Below, in pieces: positions 24,501 to 32,850 of a stretch of DNA of 64,000 nucleotides (position 1 is the stretch's first letter; each line of letters starts with the position of its first letter). The DNA is from Streptomyces gossypii (GTDB taxonomy: Bacteria > Actinomycetota > Actinomycetes > Streptomycetales > Streptomycetaceae): contig NZ_JAJAGO010000012.1 in assembly GCF_025165795.1 (NCBI RefSeq), positions 62,001 to 126,000 of the forward strand, read 5' to 3'. The notes beneath the pieces are model-generated. The model saw nothing but the letters and a program-made list of their open reading frames with translations. It was not told the DNA's origin and searched no databases. Made by a program: the position numbers and the translations under genes.

Positions 24501-25094
24501 CGGCGGGAACACGTCGAGGATGCCGCCGCGCACCGCGAAATCGCCACGCTTCTCCACCAGCTCGACCCGTGCGTACGCGGCGGCGGCCAGGCCGTCGACG
24601 ATCTCCTCCAGATCGGCGGTACCGCCCTGGCGCAGCTCCACCGGCACCAGGTCTCCCAGCCCCTTCACCTGCGGCTGGAGCACGGACCGGATGGGCGCGA
24701 CGACGACGCTCACCGGACCCGTCTGCGAGTCCCCCGCATCCGGGTGCGCCAGGCGGCGCAGCACGGCGAGACGGCGGCCCACGGTGTCGCTGCGCGGGGA
24801 GAGCCGCTCATGCGGCAGCGTCTCCCAGGAGGGGTACTCCGCCACCGCGTTCTCCTCGCCCGGCGGCATCAGCGTGCGCAGCGCGGCGGCCAGGTCCTCG
24901 GCCTCCCGGCCGGTCGCCGTCACGGCGAGCACCGGGCGGGACGCGCTCCGGGCCAGTGCGGCGATCGCGAAGGGCCGCGCGGCGGGCGGGCCGACCAGGT
25001 CGACATGGGGGCGGTGGCCGTCGGCGGCGGCCTTGACGGCCTCGTCGAGGGCCGGGTCGCGTACGACGGCGTCGAGCAGACCGTGCAGGCTCAT
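21546..25094 (-). CDS. mfd: transcription-repair coupling factor
   Basis: An 1182-residue protein of normal Mfd length. The N-terminal UvrB-like half (about 1-490) reads HGLLDAVVRDPALDEAV and later FAVRGGILDVFPPTEEHPLRVEFWGDEVEEIR. The RNA-polymerase-interacting domain (about 490-570) holds GDYIVHEQHGVGRYVEM. The RecG-like translocase follows, with Walker A GDVGYGKTEIAVRAAFKAV, DEEQRFG, TMSATPIPRTLEMA and LRGRVGRGRDRGYAY. Mfd removes RNA polymerase stalled at DNA lesions and recruits UvrA. It is core chromosomal and probably monocistronic; 640 bases upstream separate it from a divergent LysR gene. Confidence 0.98.
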   Translation of the reverse strand: MSLHGLLDAVVRDPALDEAVKAAADGHRPHVDLVGPPAARPFAIAALARSASRPVLAVTATGREAEDLAAALRTLMPPGEENAVAEYPSWETLPHERLSPRSDTVGRRLAVLRRLAHPDAGDSQTGPVSVVVAPIRSVLQPQVKGLGDLVPVELRQGGTADLEEIVDGLAAAAYARVELVEKRGDFAVRGGILDVFPPTEEHPLRVEFWGDEVEEIRYFKVADQRSLEIAEHGLWAPPCRELLLTESVRARAAALAEAHPELGELLGKIAEGIAVEGMESLAPVLVDDMELLLDVLPARSMAVLCDPERVRTRAADLVATSQEFLEASWAASAGGGKAPIDVGAASLWGIADVREHARERGMLWWSVSPFAAGVTADGEEDALQLGMRAPESYRGDTARALADTKGWLSDGWRCVYVTEGHGTGARTVEVLGGEGIAARLDTDLGEIVPAVVQVARGSLDNGFIDAALKLAVLTETDLTGQKSASKELGRMPARRRKTIDPLTLQSGDYIVHEQHGVGRYVEMVQRTVQGATREYLLVEYAPAKRGQPGDRLFVPTDQLEQITKYVGGEQPSLHRLGGADWTKTKARAKRAVKEIAADLIKLYSARMAAPGHAFEPDTPWQRELEDAFPYAETPDQLTTISEVKEDMEKSVPMDRLICGDVGYGKTEIAVRAAFKAVQEGKQVAVLVPTTLLVQQHFGTFTERYGQFPVRVRALSRFQSDTESKAVIEGLRDGSVDVVIGTHRLFSADTKFKELGLVVVDEEQRFGVEHKEQLKKLRANVDVLTMSATPIPRTLEMAVTGIREMSTITTPPEERHPVLTFVGPYEERQIGAAIRRELLREGQVFYIHNRVESIDRATARLRQIVPEARIATAHGQMSESALEQVVVDFWEKRFDVLVSTTIVENGIDISNANTLIVERGDNFGLSQLHQLRGRVGRGRDRGYAYFLYPPEKPLTETAHERLATIAQHTEMGAGMYVAMKDLEIRGAGNLLGGEQSGHIAGVGFDLYVRMVGEAVADYRAELEEGGAPEEPPLEVKIELPVDAHVPHDYAPGERLRLQAYRSIASANSEQDIAAVREELTDRYGPLPEPVENLLLVAALRMLARSCGIADITLQGNNVRFSPVELRESQELRLQRLYPRSVLRRSAGQVLVPRPKPSTIGGKPVVGRDLLAWVGEFLTTIPGA

Positions 25095-25733
25095 GGAGAC
25101 TTCCGTCCGGGGGTGGCGGGGTGGCGGAGTATGTGGGTGGCTGGATCAGGCCGTGCGGGGCAGCACGAGCGACCCGGTACGCACAGCGGCCCGGGGTCTC
25201 CAGCCTACGACCGCCCACCGACATCCCTCACCCGGAGCCACCGCCGGGAGCCCGCACCACCGCAGCCGTCGGTACGGGCCCGGCCCGTCCTGCGTGAGGC
25301 GATAGACGACACGTGGATTGCGCAGTACGACGTGCAAACGCTTGCGGTCTGATTCTGGCGCTCCCGCACGATGGGGGCGGCTTGGCGGGCGTGCATCCGT
25401 CTGGAACAGAAGAAAGTGCGGCTTGACGGACGCGCCATCCGCGTCCGCCAAGCCTCCGTGGCACGCCCAGGGCGGGGCGAACCACCCCCGCGGTCCCCCG
25501 TACCCCGCTCCCCGTGCCCCCGTGCAATCCGGGCCATTCAGCCCCGCGGATTGCCCTGACCATTTCACGCGCACCTTCCGGGCATCCAGTCTTTCCCGGA
25601 ATAAATCCCTAGATAATTCCAGCTGTCCGCCGGATCAGTTTCTCCGGCGTTATGCTGCGAGGCCGGGTTCTTTGATGATGTCCGGGAAAACACACACGGA
25701 AACCCGAAGCACCGGAGAGCAAGCGGAATTGGC
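25095..25733. other. 639-bp intergenic region between mfd and a LysR gene
   Basis: No supportable gene on either strand. The part next to mfd must carry its promoter. The part at 25590-25700 is relatively AT-rich (around AATAAATCCCTAGATAATTCC) and probably holds the LysR-gene promoter. An imperfect CCGG..CCGG dyad near 25632 is the only symmetry I noticed. Confidence 0.4.
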
Positions 25734-26795
25734 ATGTCACCCGACCCTGCGGAATACCCCGAATACCCGTCGGCCCTGCTGGACACCACGATGGACCAGT
25801 TGCGCACCCTGCTGGCCGTGTACGAGGAGGGCACCGCCCTGGGCGCCGCACGGCTGCTGAGCCGTGAGCAGTCCAGCGTCCAGAAGCAACTGGACACGAT
25901 GAACCGGAATCTGGGTGCGCTCTACGGAGAACCGCTGGTGCTGAAGCGCGGCCGGGGCCGCCAAGTACGTTTCACCAGCACCGGAGAGGCGCTCGTGGAG
26001 ATGGCGCGCGGGACGCTCACGGAGTGGCTGGAGGGTATCCGGAGCAACCACCACCGTCTCGCCCGCCGCCTGTCCATCGGCTCCACGCGCTATACGCTCG
26101 GCTATCTGCTCAACGCCGTGGAGACGGTGAACGCCCGCTTCGAACAGGAGGGCGTGGAGCTGAAGATGTCGCACGTACGGACCGGCGACCTGCTGGACCG
26201 GCTGCGCTCCGGCGAACTCGACCTGGCCTGCGGCAGCGTGCGCACCACCGGTGTCGACAAGGACGACGACGCCCGGCTTGCGGACTTCGAGGTGCTGGAG
26301 TGGCGGCGCAGCGGGCTCTCCCTGGTCACCAACCTGCCCCCACCGCAGCTGCCCGGCGACCGCATGCAGGTGGCCGAACTCCCCAAGGTGCCGCTGGTGG
26401 TGTCGTCACGGGGACTCATCTCGGGCTTTCTACAGGGTTGGTTCGGCACCGACTACCGCCGCGAGCTGAAGGTGGCCGCCGAGATCGACGCCGTGCACTA
26501 CGGGTTCGATCTGCTGCGTTCGGGTGCGGTGCGTGGCTGCATGCTGGTCACCGAGGGGATCGGCGAGGCGGTTGCCGAGGGGTGGCTCGCGGAGGGTGCC
26601 GGGCTGCGGACGGCGGAGCTGGTCGACGATTCGGCACCGCGCTCCCGGGTGCTGGTCGGGGTCTTCGCCCGGCGCGGTGAGCGGGCGCTGCACGGGCCCG
26701 GCCATCCGCTCTCCCAACTGTGGGACGCACTGGCCCGGGTGGACTCCAGCTGGCGCGTGGGCCTGGGCGCGGAACCGGACCGGGACATGTCCTAG
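25734..26795 (+). CDS. LysR-family transcriptional regulator
   Basis: A 353-residue protein. The HTH (about residues 18-75) reads MDQLRTLLAVYEEGTALGAARLLSREQSSVQKQLDTMNRNLG, a divergent LysR head in which the usual Q-P-A-L-S is S-S-V-Q-K. The effector domain (about 100-330) begins RRLSIGSTRYTLGYLLNAVE and contains LRSGELDLACGSVR, the periplasmic-binding-protein fold of LysR regulators. A 29-residue extension (SPDPAEYPEYPSALLDTT) precedes the HTH; an internal ATG at MDQLR could be the true start. No divergent partner is adjacent, so its target is unclear. Confidence 0.85.
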   Translation: MSPDPAEYPEYPSALLDTTMDQLRTLLAVYEEGTALGAARLLSREQSSVQKQLDTMNRNLGALYGEPLVLKRGRGRQVRFTSTGEALVEMARGTLTEWLEGIRSNHHRLARRLSIGSTRYTLGYLLNAVETVNARFEQEGVELKMSHVRTGDLLDRLRSGELDLACGSVRTTGVDKDDDARLADFEVLEWRRSGLSLVTNLPPPQLPGDRMQVAELPKVPLVVSSRGLISGFLQGWFGTDYRRELKVAAEIDAVHYGFDLLRSGAVRGCMLVTEGIGEAVAEGWLAEGAGLRTAELVDDSAPRSRVLVGVFARRGERALHGPGHPLSQLWDALARVDSSWRVGLGAEPDRDMS

Positions 26796-26849
26796 TGCCG
26801 TGACCGGCCCCCGGAAACCCCGGAAACCCCGACGGCCCCGGAACCCCCG

Positions 26850-26885
26850 ACGGCCCCGGCGCGCCTGCTGGCGCGCCGGGGCCGT
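26850..26885. terminator. 16-bp perfect hairpin terminator between converging genes
   Basis: Bases 26850-26865 pair perfectly with 26870-26885 across a TGCT loop. It sits 54 bases after the LysR stop and 110 bases from the end of the converging ABC permease gene, so it may stop both transcripts. The flanking CGACGGCCCCGGAACCCC-like repeats are low-complexity. Confidence 0.85.
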
Positions 26886-26995
26886 ACGGGACTGCCGGTC
26901 TCCCGGCCGCCGATCACCGCGTTTGCCGTCCGGGGCTGGGGCGGGAGGAGTCGCAGACACCCACGCCGCAGCGTTCGGCCCGGCCCGCCGGACGG

Positions 26996-29602
26996 CTAGT
27001 CCGTGGCGATCGCGTTCAGTACGTTCATCCGCCCCGCACGGAACGCCGGGACCAGTGCCGCCACCAGGCCGACGACCGCCGAGCCCGCGAAGACGATGAG
27101 GATCGTCGGCCACGGGATCTCCAGCACCTTCAGGCCCTCAAGCGCCAGCAGCTTCTGCGCCGTGGCACCCCAGCCCATGCCCAGGCCGAGTCCGAGCAGC
27201 GCGCCGAAGAGCGCGATGACCACCGACTCCAGCCGGATCATGCGGCGCAGCTGCCGCCGGGAGAGACCGATCGCCCGCATCAGGCCGATCTCCCGCGTCC
27301 GTTCGACGACGGAGAGGGCGAGGGTGTTCACGACGCCGAGCACGGCGACGATGATGGCCAGTGCCAGCAGCCCGTAGACGATGTTGAGCAGCGCGCCGAT
27401 CTGGTCCTTCAGGGTCTGCTTGAAGTCGGCCTGGTCGCGCACCTTGTACTGCGGGTACGGGTCCAGCTGTTGCTTCAGCGCGGTGTAGGCAGCCTCCGCC
27501 TGGCCGTCCTTCGCCTTTCCGAACATGATCTGGTTGAGCGGCATCTGATCGGCGGGCACCAGGCGTTCCGCCGTCGCGATGCTCAGGTAGAACGCGCCGT
27601 TGTCGACGACGGTCTCGCTGGAGGTGATCGCCTTCACCGTGAGCGGCACGCCCTTGCCGTCCACGCGCTTGCCCTTCTTGAAGGCGACGGTCAGCTCGTC
27701 GCCGAGGCCCACCTTGTACTGCTTGGCGAACTCCTCGTCGATGGACATGGAGTTCTCGCCGTACGCGTCGCTGAGCTTGCCCTCGACCACCTCGACCCGC
27801 AGGTCCTGCGCGTAGGTGGGGGAGGCGGCCGTGACGTCCTCGGCGTCGGTCAGCTTGCCCGACTCCGTACGGATCTGCGAGTCGACGATCTTGTACTCGC
27901 TGACATGCTCCAGCTCCCCCGTCTTCGTCATCTGCTGCATCTTCTTCGCCGCCGCCGGGGTGATCGGCTGCCCGTTGTCGGACTGGACGATGAAGTCCGC
28001 GCCGACCGACTTGTCCAGCTCGTCCGTGGCCGAGGCGACCATCGAGGAACCGACGACCGACAGGCAGGCGACCAGCGCCAGCCCGATCATCAGCGCGGCG
28101 CCGGTGGCGCCCGTACGGCGCGGGTTGCGCAGCGCGTTGCGTTCGGCGAGACGGCCGACGGAGCCGAACATCCGCAGGACGACAACGCTCAGACCGCGCA
28201 CCACGAACCCGGCCAGCAGCGGGCCGACCACCACGAAGCCGACGAGGGTCAGCAGCACCCCGAGGCCCAGCATGCTCGCCCCGGCGGACGCCTCGTCCGC
28301 CTGCGACGCGGCGACCAGTGCGAGACCGCCGCCCGCCGTGAGCAGGAGGCCGATCGCGGCCCGGATACGGCCCGCCCGGCCGTCGGAGGAGATCCCGGAG
28401 TCGCGCAGCGCCGCCATCGGCGACACCTTGCCCGCGCGGCGGGCGGGCAGATAGGCGGCCAGCACGGTGACGACGATGCCCAGCACCAGGCCGATCACCG
28501 GGGTGGTGGCCTTCACGGTCAGCTCGGAGGTGTCCAGCTCCATGCCCACCATGCCCATCAGCTGCATCAGCCCGACGGCCAGTCCGACACCGGCGGCGAC
28601 CCCGAGCACGGAGCCGATGACGCCCAGCATCACGGCCTCGAACAGCACCGACCGGTTGATCTGCTTGCGGCTGGAGCCGATGGCCCGCATCAGGCCGATC
28701 TCACGGGTGCGCTGGGCGACCAGCATGGAGAAGGTGTTGACGATCAGGAAGATGCCGACGAGGAAGGCGATCCCGGCGAAGCCGAGCATCGCGTACTTCA
28801 TGACGTCGAGGAACGAGCCGAGGTCGTCCGCGTTGGCTTCGGCGGCCTCCTGCTGCGTCTCGTACTTGAAGGCGCCCGCGCCGCCCAGCTGCCCGGTGAC
28901 GTTCTTCTTCAGCACCTCGTGGGACACACCGCTCTCGGCGGTGACGGCGACGTTCGTGTAGACGCCGGTGGCGCCCAGCAGGAACTTCTGCGCGGTCTCG
29001 GTGTCGAAGTAGACGATGGCGGCACCGGGGTTGGTGACCTTGAAGGTCGCGATGCCGGAGATCTTCGCCGTGCGGTCGCCCGTCACCGCGATGGTGCGTA
29101 TCTCGTCGCCCAGCTTCAGATCGTGCTTGTCGGCGGTGTCGGCGTCGAGCATCACCTCGGTGGGGCCGCGCGGGGAGTGCCCGGAGGTGATCTCCATGGA
29201 CCTGCGGTCGTTCTGCGTCCAGTTGCCGGCGAGGGTCGGTGCGCCGCTGCTGGCACCGAGGTTCTCGTTCTCCTCGTTGACGACGGTCACGCTCTGGCTG
29301 AGGACGACGCCCTCGGCCCGCTTCGCGCCCTCCGCCTGCCGCGCCCGCTCCAGGGTGTCGGCGGGCAGCGTCTCGGGCTTGCCGGACCGCGGGTTCTCCT
29401 CGCCGCTTCCCGCGTTCTTCGGGGAGACGGTGACATCGGCCGAGGTGGCCGCGAAGAGCTTGTCGAAGGTGGAGTTCATGGTGTCCGTGAACACCAGGGT
29501 GCCGGAGACGAACGCCACCGACAGCAGGACCGCGATGGCGCTGAGCGCCATTCTTCCCTTGTGCGCGAAGAAGTTGCGCATCGAGGTCTTGACGACGGTC
29601 AT
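26996..29602 (-). CDS. ABC transporter permease, FtsX/MacB type with two FtsX domains
   Basis: An 868-residue protein from an ATG at 29602. An N-terminal membrane anchor (about residues 17-40) precedes a large extracytoplasmic domain. The first FtsX domain (about 280-420) holds IFLIVNTFSMLVAQRTREIGLMRAIGSSRKQINRSVLFE. A second extracytoplasmic loop follows. The last FtsX domain (about 740-868) holds VVNTLALSVVERTREIGLMRAIGLSRRQLRRMIRLES and ends AGRMNVLNAIATD. Such permeases couple ATP hydrolysis to mechanical work on lipids, peptides or peptidoglycan regulators rather than to uptake. It overlaps the ATP-binding subunit gene by ATGA (29599-29602). Confidence 0.95.
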   Translation of the reverse strand: MTVVKTSMRNFFAHKGRMALSAIAVLLSVAFVSGTLVFTDTMNSTFDKLFAATSADVTVSPKNAGSGEENPRSGKPETLPADTLERARQAEGAKRAEGVVLSQSVTVVNEENENLGASSGAPTLAGNWTQNDRRSMEITSGHSPRGPTEVMLDADTADKHDLKLGDEIRTIAVTGDRTAKISGIATFKVTNPGAAIVYFDTETAQKFLLGATGVYTNVAVTAESGVSHEVLKKNVTGQLGGAGAFKYETQQEAAEANADDLGSFLDVMKYAMLGFAGIAFLVGIFLIVNTFSMLVAQRTREIGLMRAIGSSRKQINRSVLFEAVMLGVIGSVLGVAAGVGLAVGLMQLMGMVGMELDTSELTVKATTPVIGLVLGIVVTVLAAYLPARRAGKVSPMAALRDSGISSDGRAGRIRAAIGLLLTAGGGLALVAASQADEASAGASMLGLGVLLTLVGFVVVGPLLAGFVVRGLSVVVLRMFGSVGRLAERNALRNPRRTGATGAALMIGLALVACLSVVGSSMVASATDELDKSVGADFIVQSDNGQPITPAAAKKMQQMTKTGELEHVSEYKIVDSQIRTESGKLTDAEDVTAASPTYAQDLRVEVVEGKLSDAYGENSMSIDEEFAKQYKVGLGDELTVAFKKGKRVDGKGVPLTVKAITSSETVVDNGAFYLSIATAERLVPADQMPLNQIMFGKAKDGQAEAAYTALKQQLDPYPQYKVRDQADFKQTLKDQIGALLNIVYGLLALAIIVAVLGVVNTLALSVVERTREIGLMRAIGLSRRQLRRMIRLESVVIALFGALLGLGLGMGWGATAQKLLALEGLKVLEIPWPTILIVFAGSAVVGLVAALVPAFRAGRMNVLNAIATD

Positions 29603-30387
29603 GACACCCTCCCGAAGGTGTCGAAGTGCTTCATGCGGTCCAGTACGGCCTCGGCGGTCGGGCGCTGCATCTCGTCGACGATGCGGCCGTCCGCCAGATA
29701 GAGCACCCGGTCCGCGTAGGAGGCGGCGACCGGGTCGTGAGTGACCATCACCATCGTCTGGCCCAGCTCGTCGACCGAGCGGCGCAGGAAGCCGAGGACT
29801 TCGGCGCCTGCCCGCGAGTCGAGGTTTCCGGTCGGCTCGTCGCCGAAGATGATCTCGGGCCGGGAGGCGAGGGCGCGGGCGACCGCGACGCGCTGCTGCT
29901 GGCCGCCGGAGAGCTCGTTGGGGCGGTGCTTGAGCCGGCCGGAGAGCCCGACCGTCTCGATCACCCGGTCCAGCCACTCCCGGTCGGGCTTACGGCCGGC
30001 GATGTCCATCGGCAGGGTGATGTTCTCCAGCCCGTTGAGGGTGGGCAGCAGGTTGTACGCCTGGAAGATGAAGCCGATGCGGTCCCGCCGCAGTTGGGTC
30101 AGCTTCTTGTCCTTCAGGGAGGTGATCTCCTGGTCACCGACCCAGATCTGCCCCCCGCTGACGGAGTCCAGCCCCGCGAGGCAGTGCATCAGCGTGGACT
30201 TGCCGGAGCCGGACGGCCCCATGATGGCGGTGAAGGCGCCACGGGCGATGTCCACGTCCACCCTGTCCAGCGCGACGACCCGGGTCTCACCCGAGCCGTA
30301 CGCCTTGAGCACCTGACGTGCGGCGGCGGCAACAGCCGTGCGACCTCCACTGCCCCCGGTCCTGGGATGCGCTACAGCCGTTGTCAC
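29599..30387 (-). CDS. ABC transporter ATP-binding protein (MacB/LolD type)
   Basis: A 262-residue protein. The start is a GTG at 30387 preceded by GAGGAG, which favours it over longer frames. Walker A GPSGSGKST lies at about residues 57-65, the Q-loop in GFIFQAYNLLPTLNGLENI, the signature LSGGQQQRVAVARALA, Walker B IIFGDEPTGNLDS and the H-loop VMVTHDPVAASYADRVLYL. This composition is that of MacB/LolD subunits, which drive FtsX-type permeases. Its permease overlaps it downstream, so the two are one exporter. The leading 20 residues (TAVAHPRTGGSGGRTAVAA) are disordered and could be dispensable. Confidence 0.95.
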   Translation of the reverse strand: MTTAVAHPRTGGSGGRTAVAAAARQVLKAYGSGETRVVALDRVDVDIARGAFTAIMGPSGSGKSTLMHCLAGLDSVSGGQIWVGDQEITSLKDKKLTQLRRDRIGFIFQAYNLLPTLNGLENITLPMDIAGRKPDREWLDRVIETVGLSGRLKHRPNELSGGQQQRVAVARALASRPEIIFGDEPTGNLDSRAGAEVLGFLRRSVDELGQTMVMVTHDPVAASYADRVLYLADGRIVDEMQRPTAEAVLDRMKHFDTFGRVS

Positions 30388-30634
30388 AACAATCTCCTCA
30401 GCCGGACGGTTCACGGGACGGTCTCCCGTATGCAGATGAGCTTGCTCGACCGGAGGGGTGCACCGCGATGGTGCTGATCTCAGTATCCGACCGGGGGTTT
30501 CCCCCACCACGCCGCTCCGGTGTCCCGTACGAAGAGACTATGAACACGCGCCGACGGGCTCGTCCTGCGCGGGGACGAGCCACGGGGTCGGGGGTCGTGG
30601 GTGACAGCCCCTAGGGTCTGCCCGCCGGACAGGC

Positions 30635-30805
30635 CCTAAGAGCCCCTAACAGAATGGGCGGTCGGCTTGCGACGCCTGGCACGCGCGCTCGCCGCGTTGT
30701 CGGAGTCGTCCATGTACGCCCAGTACGAGGACGATCCTCCGCCTTGCGAGCGCACGCACCAGACGCCGCAAGCTGATCGACCGCCCATTCTGTCAGGGGC
30801 TCTAA
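30635..30805. mobile_element. MITE-like element with 26-bp terminal inverted repeats, copy A
   Basis: AGAGCCCCT-A/G-ACAGAATGGGCGGTCG at 30639 onwards is repeated in inverse at the right end near 30802, with one mismatch in about 26 bases. CTAAG stands directly outside each end, a candidate 5-bp target duplication. The element is about 160 bp and carries no transposase. Its interior, read on the minus strand, is closely related to the sequence at 32851-32955. The right-hand CTAAG contains the stop codon of the SUKH-3 gene, so the element lies exactly at that gene's end. Confidence 0.75.
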
Positions 30806-31314
30806 GGCATGCTCAGCCGCTCCGGGCGGAGGCCCATCAGCAGGGTGGAGAGCGCCGCGTCGATGTCCGGGCCGAGATACCAGTCGCCGGTGTGGTCGAG
30901 CGCGTAGACCCGGCCCTCGAAGTCGATCGCGAGCAGCGCCGTGTCGTCCGCCTCCGTGCCCAGCGGCGCGATCTGCGTACCGAGGGCGCGGCCCAGATCG
31001 GAGAGGGTGCGGGCCGAGTGGAGTCCGGGCAGCGGGTCCACCCGCAGCGCGGTCGGCGCCAGATCGTGCCCGGGGCCGGCTGGGCCCAGATCGAGGCCGC
31101 CGAACTCCGCCCACGCCTCCACCGCCGCCGGGAAGACCGCATGCTCGTGCCCGGCCGGTGAGGTGTGCGCCCGCAGCGTGTCGGCCCACACCTCGGCCTG
31201 CCGGATGTCCCAGCGGCCCGGCTCCCAGCCCGAGGCGCGCAGGGCCGCGTCCAGGGCGACGGGGAAGCGGGTGGCGGACGCGGTGCGCGCGATGCGTTCC
31301 TGCGGCACACTCAC
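30802..31314 (-). CDS. SUKH-3 domain immunity protein
   Basis: A 170-residue protein. SGWEPGRWDIRQAEVW near residue 28, AAVEAWAEFGGLDLGPAGPG in the middle, and IDFEGRVYALDHTGDWYLGPDIDAALSTLLMG at the end are the conserved stretches of the SUKH-3 (SMI1/KNR4-related) family. SUKH proteins neutralise nucleic-acid-attacking toxins of polymorphic systems (family knowledge). Its ATG overlaps the stop of the upstream YwqJ-type deaminase gene (ATGA, 31311-31314): toxin and antidote would be made together. Its stop codon TAG falls in the target duplication of an inserted MITE. Confidence 0.9.
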   Translation of the reverse strand: MSVPQERIARTASATRFPVALDAALRASGWEPGRWDIRQAEVWADTLRAHTSPAGHEHAVFPAAVEAWAEFGGLDLGPAGPGHDLAPTALRVDPLPGLHSARTLSDLGRALGTQIAPLGTEADDTALLAIDFEGRVYALDHTGDWYLGPDIDAALSTLLMGLRPERLSMP

Positions 31315-31898
31315 CGCTCCCCCTCCGCACCGGGGGCGACGGCACGTACGCCGAAGTGCGCGAGCATCGGCGCGCAGGAGCGGCAGGGCGGGGCGTAGCT
31401 GCCGTGACGCGGATCACCGTCCTCGCGGATGCGGCGGGTGGTGAGTTTCGCCTGCTTCAGCGCCCGTTTCGCCTCGCCGTGCGAGAGCGGCTTGCGCGCG
31501 GCGCGCTTGCCCGTACGGGCCGCCTCGACCGACGTGAGGAAGCGGGAGAGCAGCACTGCCTCGGGGCAGCGCCCGGCGTGCCGTTCGCGTGCCTGGATGC
31601 CGAGGGAGTCGAGGAAGCTCTGGACGAGTGGATGCAGGCTGGGGGCGTCGCCCTTGCTGCCGGTGCAGGTGAGGGTCTCGCCGCGGACGGAGAGCGCTGC
31701 GGCGACGGCGGGGAGGATGCCGTCCCGCCGGTGGCTGGGCACGGGATCGGCGACGCGCGGCGCGGCGAACCCGGCGGGTTCTCCGGTCTGCTCTCCGGCC
31801 CAGCTGGGTGACGACCGCAGCCAACCGACCCGGGGGTCTCCCGAGGCGGCACGGTCCTGCTCCTGTCTCTCTGACGGATGCTGCTGTGTGCTGTGCAT
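31311..31898 (-). CDS. YwqJ-related deaminase domain protein (putative toxin)
   Basis: A 195-residue protein from an ATG at 31898, preceded by GGGGAGGA. The deaminase zinc motifs are C-P-E (C111, E113) in GRCPEAVLLSRFL and C-R-S-C (C172, C175) in SYAPPCRSCAPMLAHFGV, the arrangement of the YwqJ group of the cytidine-deaminase-like fold. LTCTGSKGDAPSLHP precedes the first motif as in the family. There is no signal peptide, transmembrane helix or export domain, so it is a stand-alone toxin-type domain, or a domesticated enzyme. It overlaps the SUKH-3 gene, its likely antidote. Confidence 0.85.
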   Translation of the reverse strand: MHSTQQHPSERQEQDRAASGDPRVGWLRSSPSWAGEQTGEPAGFAAPRVADPVPSHRRDGILPAVAAALSVRGETLTCTGSKGDAPSLHPLVQSFLDSLGIQARERHAGRCPEAVLLSRFLTSVEAARTGKRAARKPLSHGEAKRALKQAKLTTRRIREDGDPRHGSYAPPCRSCAPMLAHFGVRAVAPGAEGER

Positions 31899-32040
31899 GA
31901 TGGTGCTTTCCTCCCCGCGACCTCCGATGTGGAGATCAGCGCCAAGCGCCAAGTATGCAGGGGGACGCATCGAGGGGGTGGCGGGTTCCGTCGCGCCACA
32001 GCAGCATCAGCCGTACGACACATCGAGGCAGGAGTTCTCC

Positions 32041-32811
32041 ATGCGCAGCACCACCTTGCGCGGCGCGGTGGCGGTCGCCGTGCTGATACCCGTCCTGACG
32101 CTGTCCTCGGCGGCGTGCAGCGAAGGCGGGGAGAAGGGTGACGGCGGGGGCGTCTCGGAGAGCGGGGGCAGCGGGCGGGAGAAGCCGGAGAGCGGCGAGG
32201 GGGACGGCGACGGCCGGGAGAGCGGACCACCGCTGACCGAGGCGCAGTTGGAGAAGGCCCTGCTGAAGACCGGTGAGGTGAAGGGCTATCAGGCCCAGCG
32301 CAACACCGAGGACGCACTGCCGCCCCGGAACACCATGGAACCCGACCGGCCGGAGTGCGAGGCGATCACCGACACGGTCGATTCCAAGCCCAAGCACAAA
32401 CGGTCCGCCTACGCGAGCGGGCTCGTGATGGGGGGCGACTTCGACTCCGGCGGCGCGATCCAGCAGGTGCTGCTCGCCGCCTACCGGCCGGGCGAGGCCG
32501 CCCTCTGGCTGGACGAGCTGAAGCGGGCGCTGGAGGAATGCCGGAGCTTCCTCGGGAAGGCGGGCACCGGCGAGCAGGCGGAGCTGGAGATCGAGCCGGG
32601 CGAGGCCACCCGATTGGGGGATGAATCGGTGCAGTTCACGATGAAGGACGCGAAGGGCAGGGATTCCCCCACCGTGTTCCTCGTCGTAAGGGCGGGGAAC
32701 AACACCGCGACCTTCATGTCGGCCGGAGTCTCCGGCGAACCGGTGCCGTTCGCGCGGCCGGTGGTGACCAAACAGTACGAAAAGCTGGCAGCCGCGGGAG
32801 GCCACCCGTGA
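32041..32811 (+). CDS. secreted lipoprotein of unknown function
   Basis: A 256-residue protein from an ATG at 32041 with CAGGAG upstream. The signal stretch MRSTTLRGAVAVAVLIPVLT ends in the lipobox LSSAAC with acceptor Cys26. A 45-residue Gly/Glu/Ser linker (GEKGDGGGVSESGGSG) precedes a globular part with LTEAQLEKALLKTGEVKGYQAQ, a single Cys pair (CEAIT at about 101, CRSF at about 164) and VFLVVRAGNNTATFMSAG. It resembles Streptomyces membrane lipoproteins of unknown role, of the type sometimes found beside sensor kinases. It sits inside the toxin-immunity block but need not belong to it. Confidence 0.8.
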   Translation: MRSTTLRGAVAVAVLIPVLTLSSAACSEGGEKGDGGGVSESGGSGREKPESGEGDGDGRESGPPLTEAQLEKALLKTGEVKGYQAQRNTEDALPPRNTMEPDRPECEAITDTVDSKPKHKRSAYASGLVMGGDFDSGGAIQQVLLAAYRPGEAALWLDELKRALEECRSFLGKAGTGEQAELEIEPGEATRLGDESVQFTMKDAKGRDSPTVFLVVRAGNNTATFMSAGVSGEPVPFARPVVTKQYEKLAAAGGHP

Positions 32812-32850
32812 GTACGTGGGTGCGATACCCCACCTTTGAGGAGTGTCCGG

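Noticed and set aside
21327..25352. A very long + strand open frame (over 1300 codons) opposite mfd
   Set aside because: It is antisense to a clear mfd gene. High GC with biased third positions leaves long stop-free frames on the opposite strand; its sequence is Arg/Gly/Leu-rich and matches nothing.
30540..30616. A 25-codon Arg-rich frame after the ABC transporter genes
   Set aside because: Its sequence is dominated by the GGCTCGTCC/GGGACGAGCC hairpin; too short and with no ribosome site.
30667..30801. Short peptide-coding frames within the MITE
   Set aside because: They come from repeat DNA with no start signal, and both copies differ in frame.
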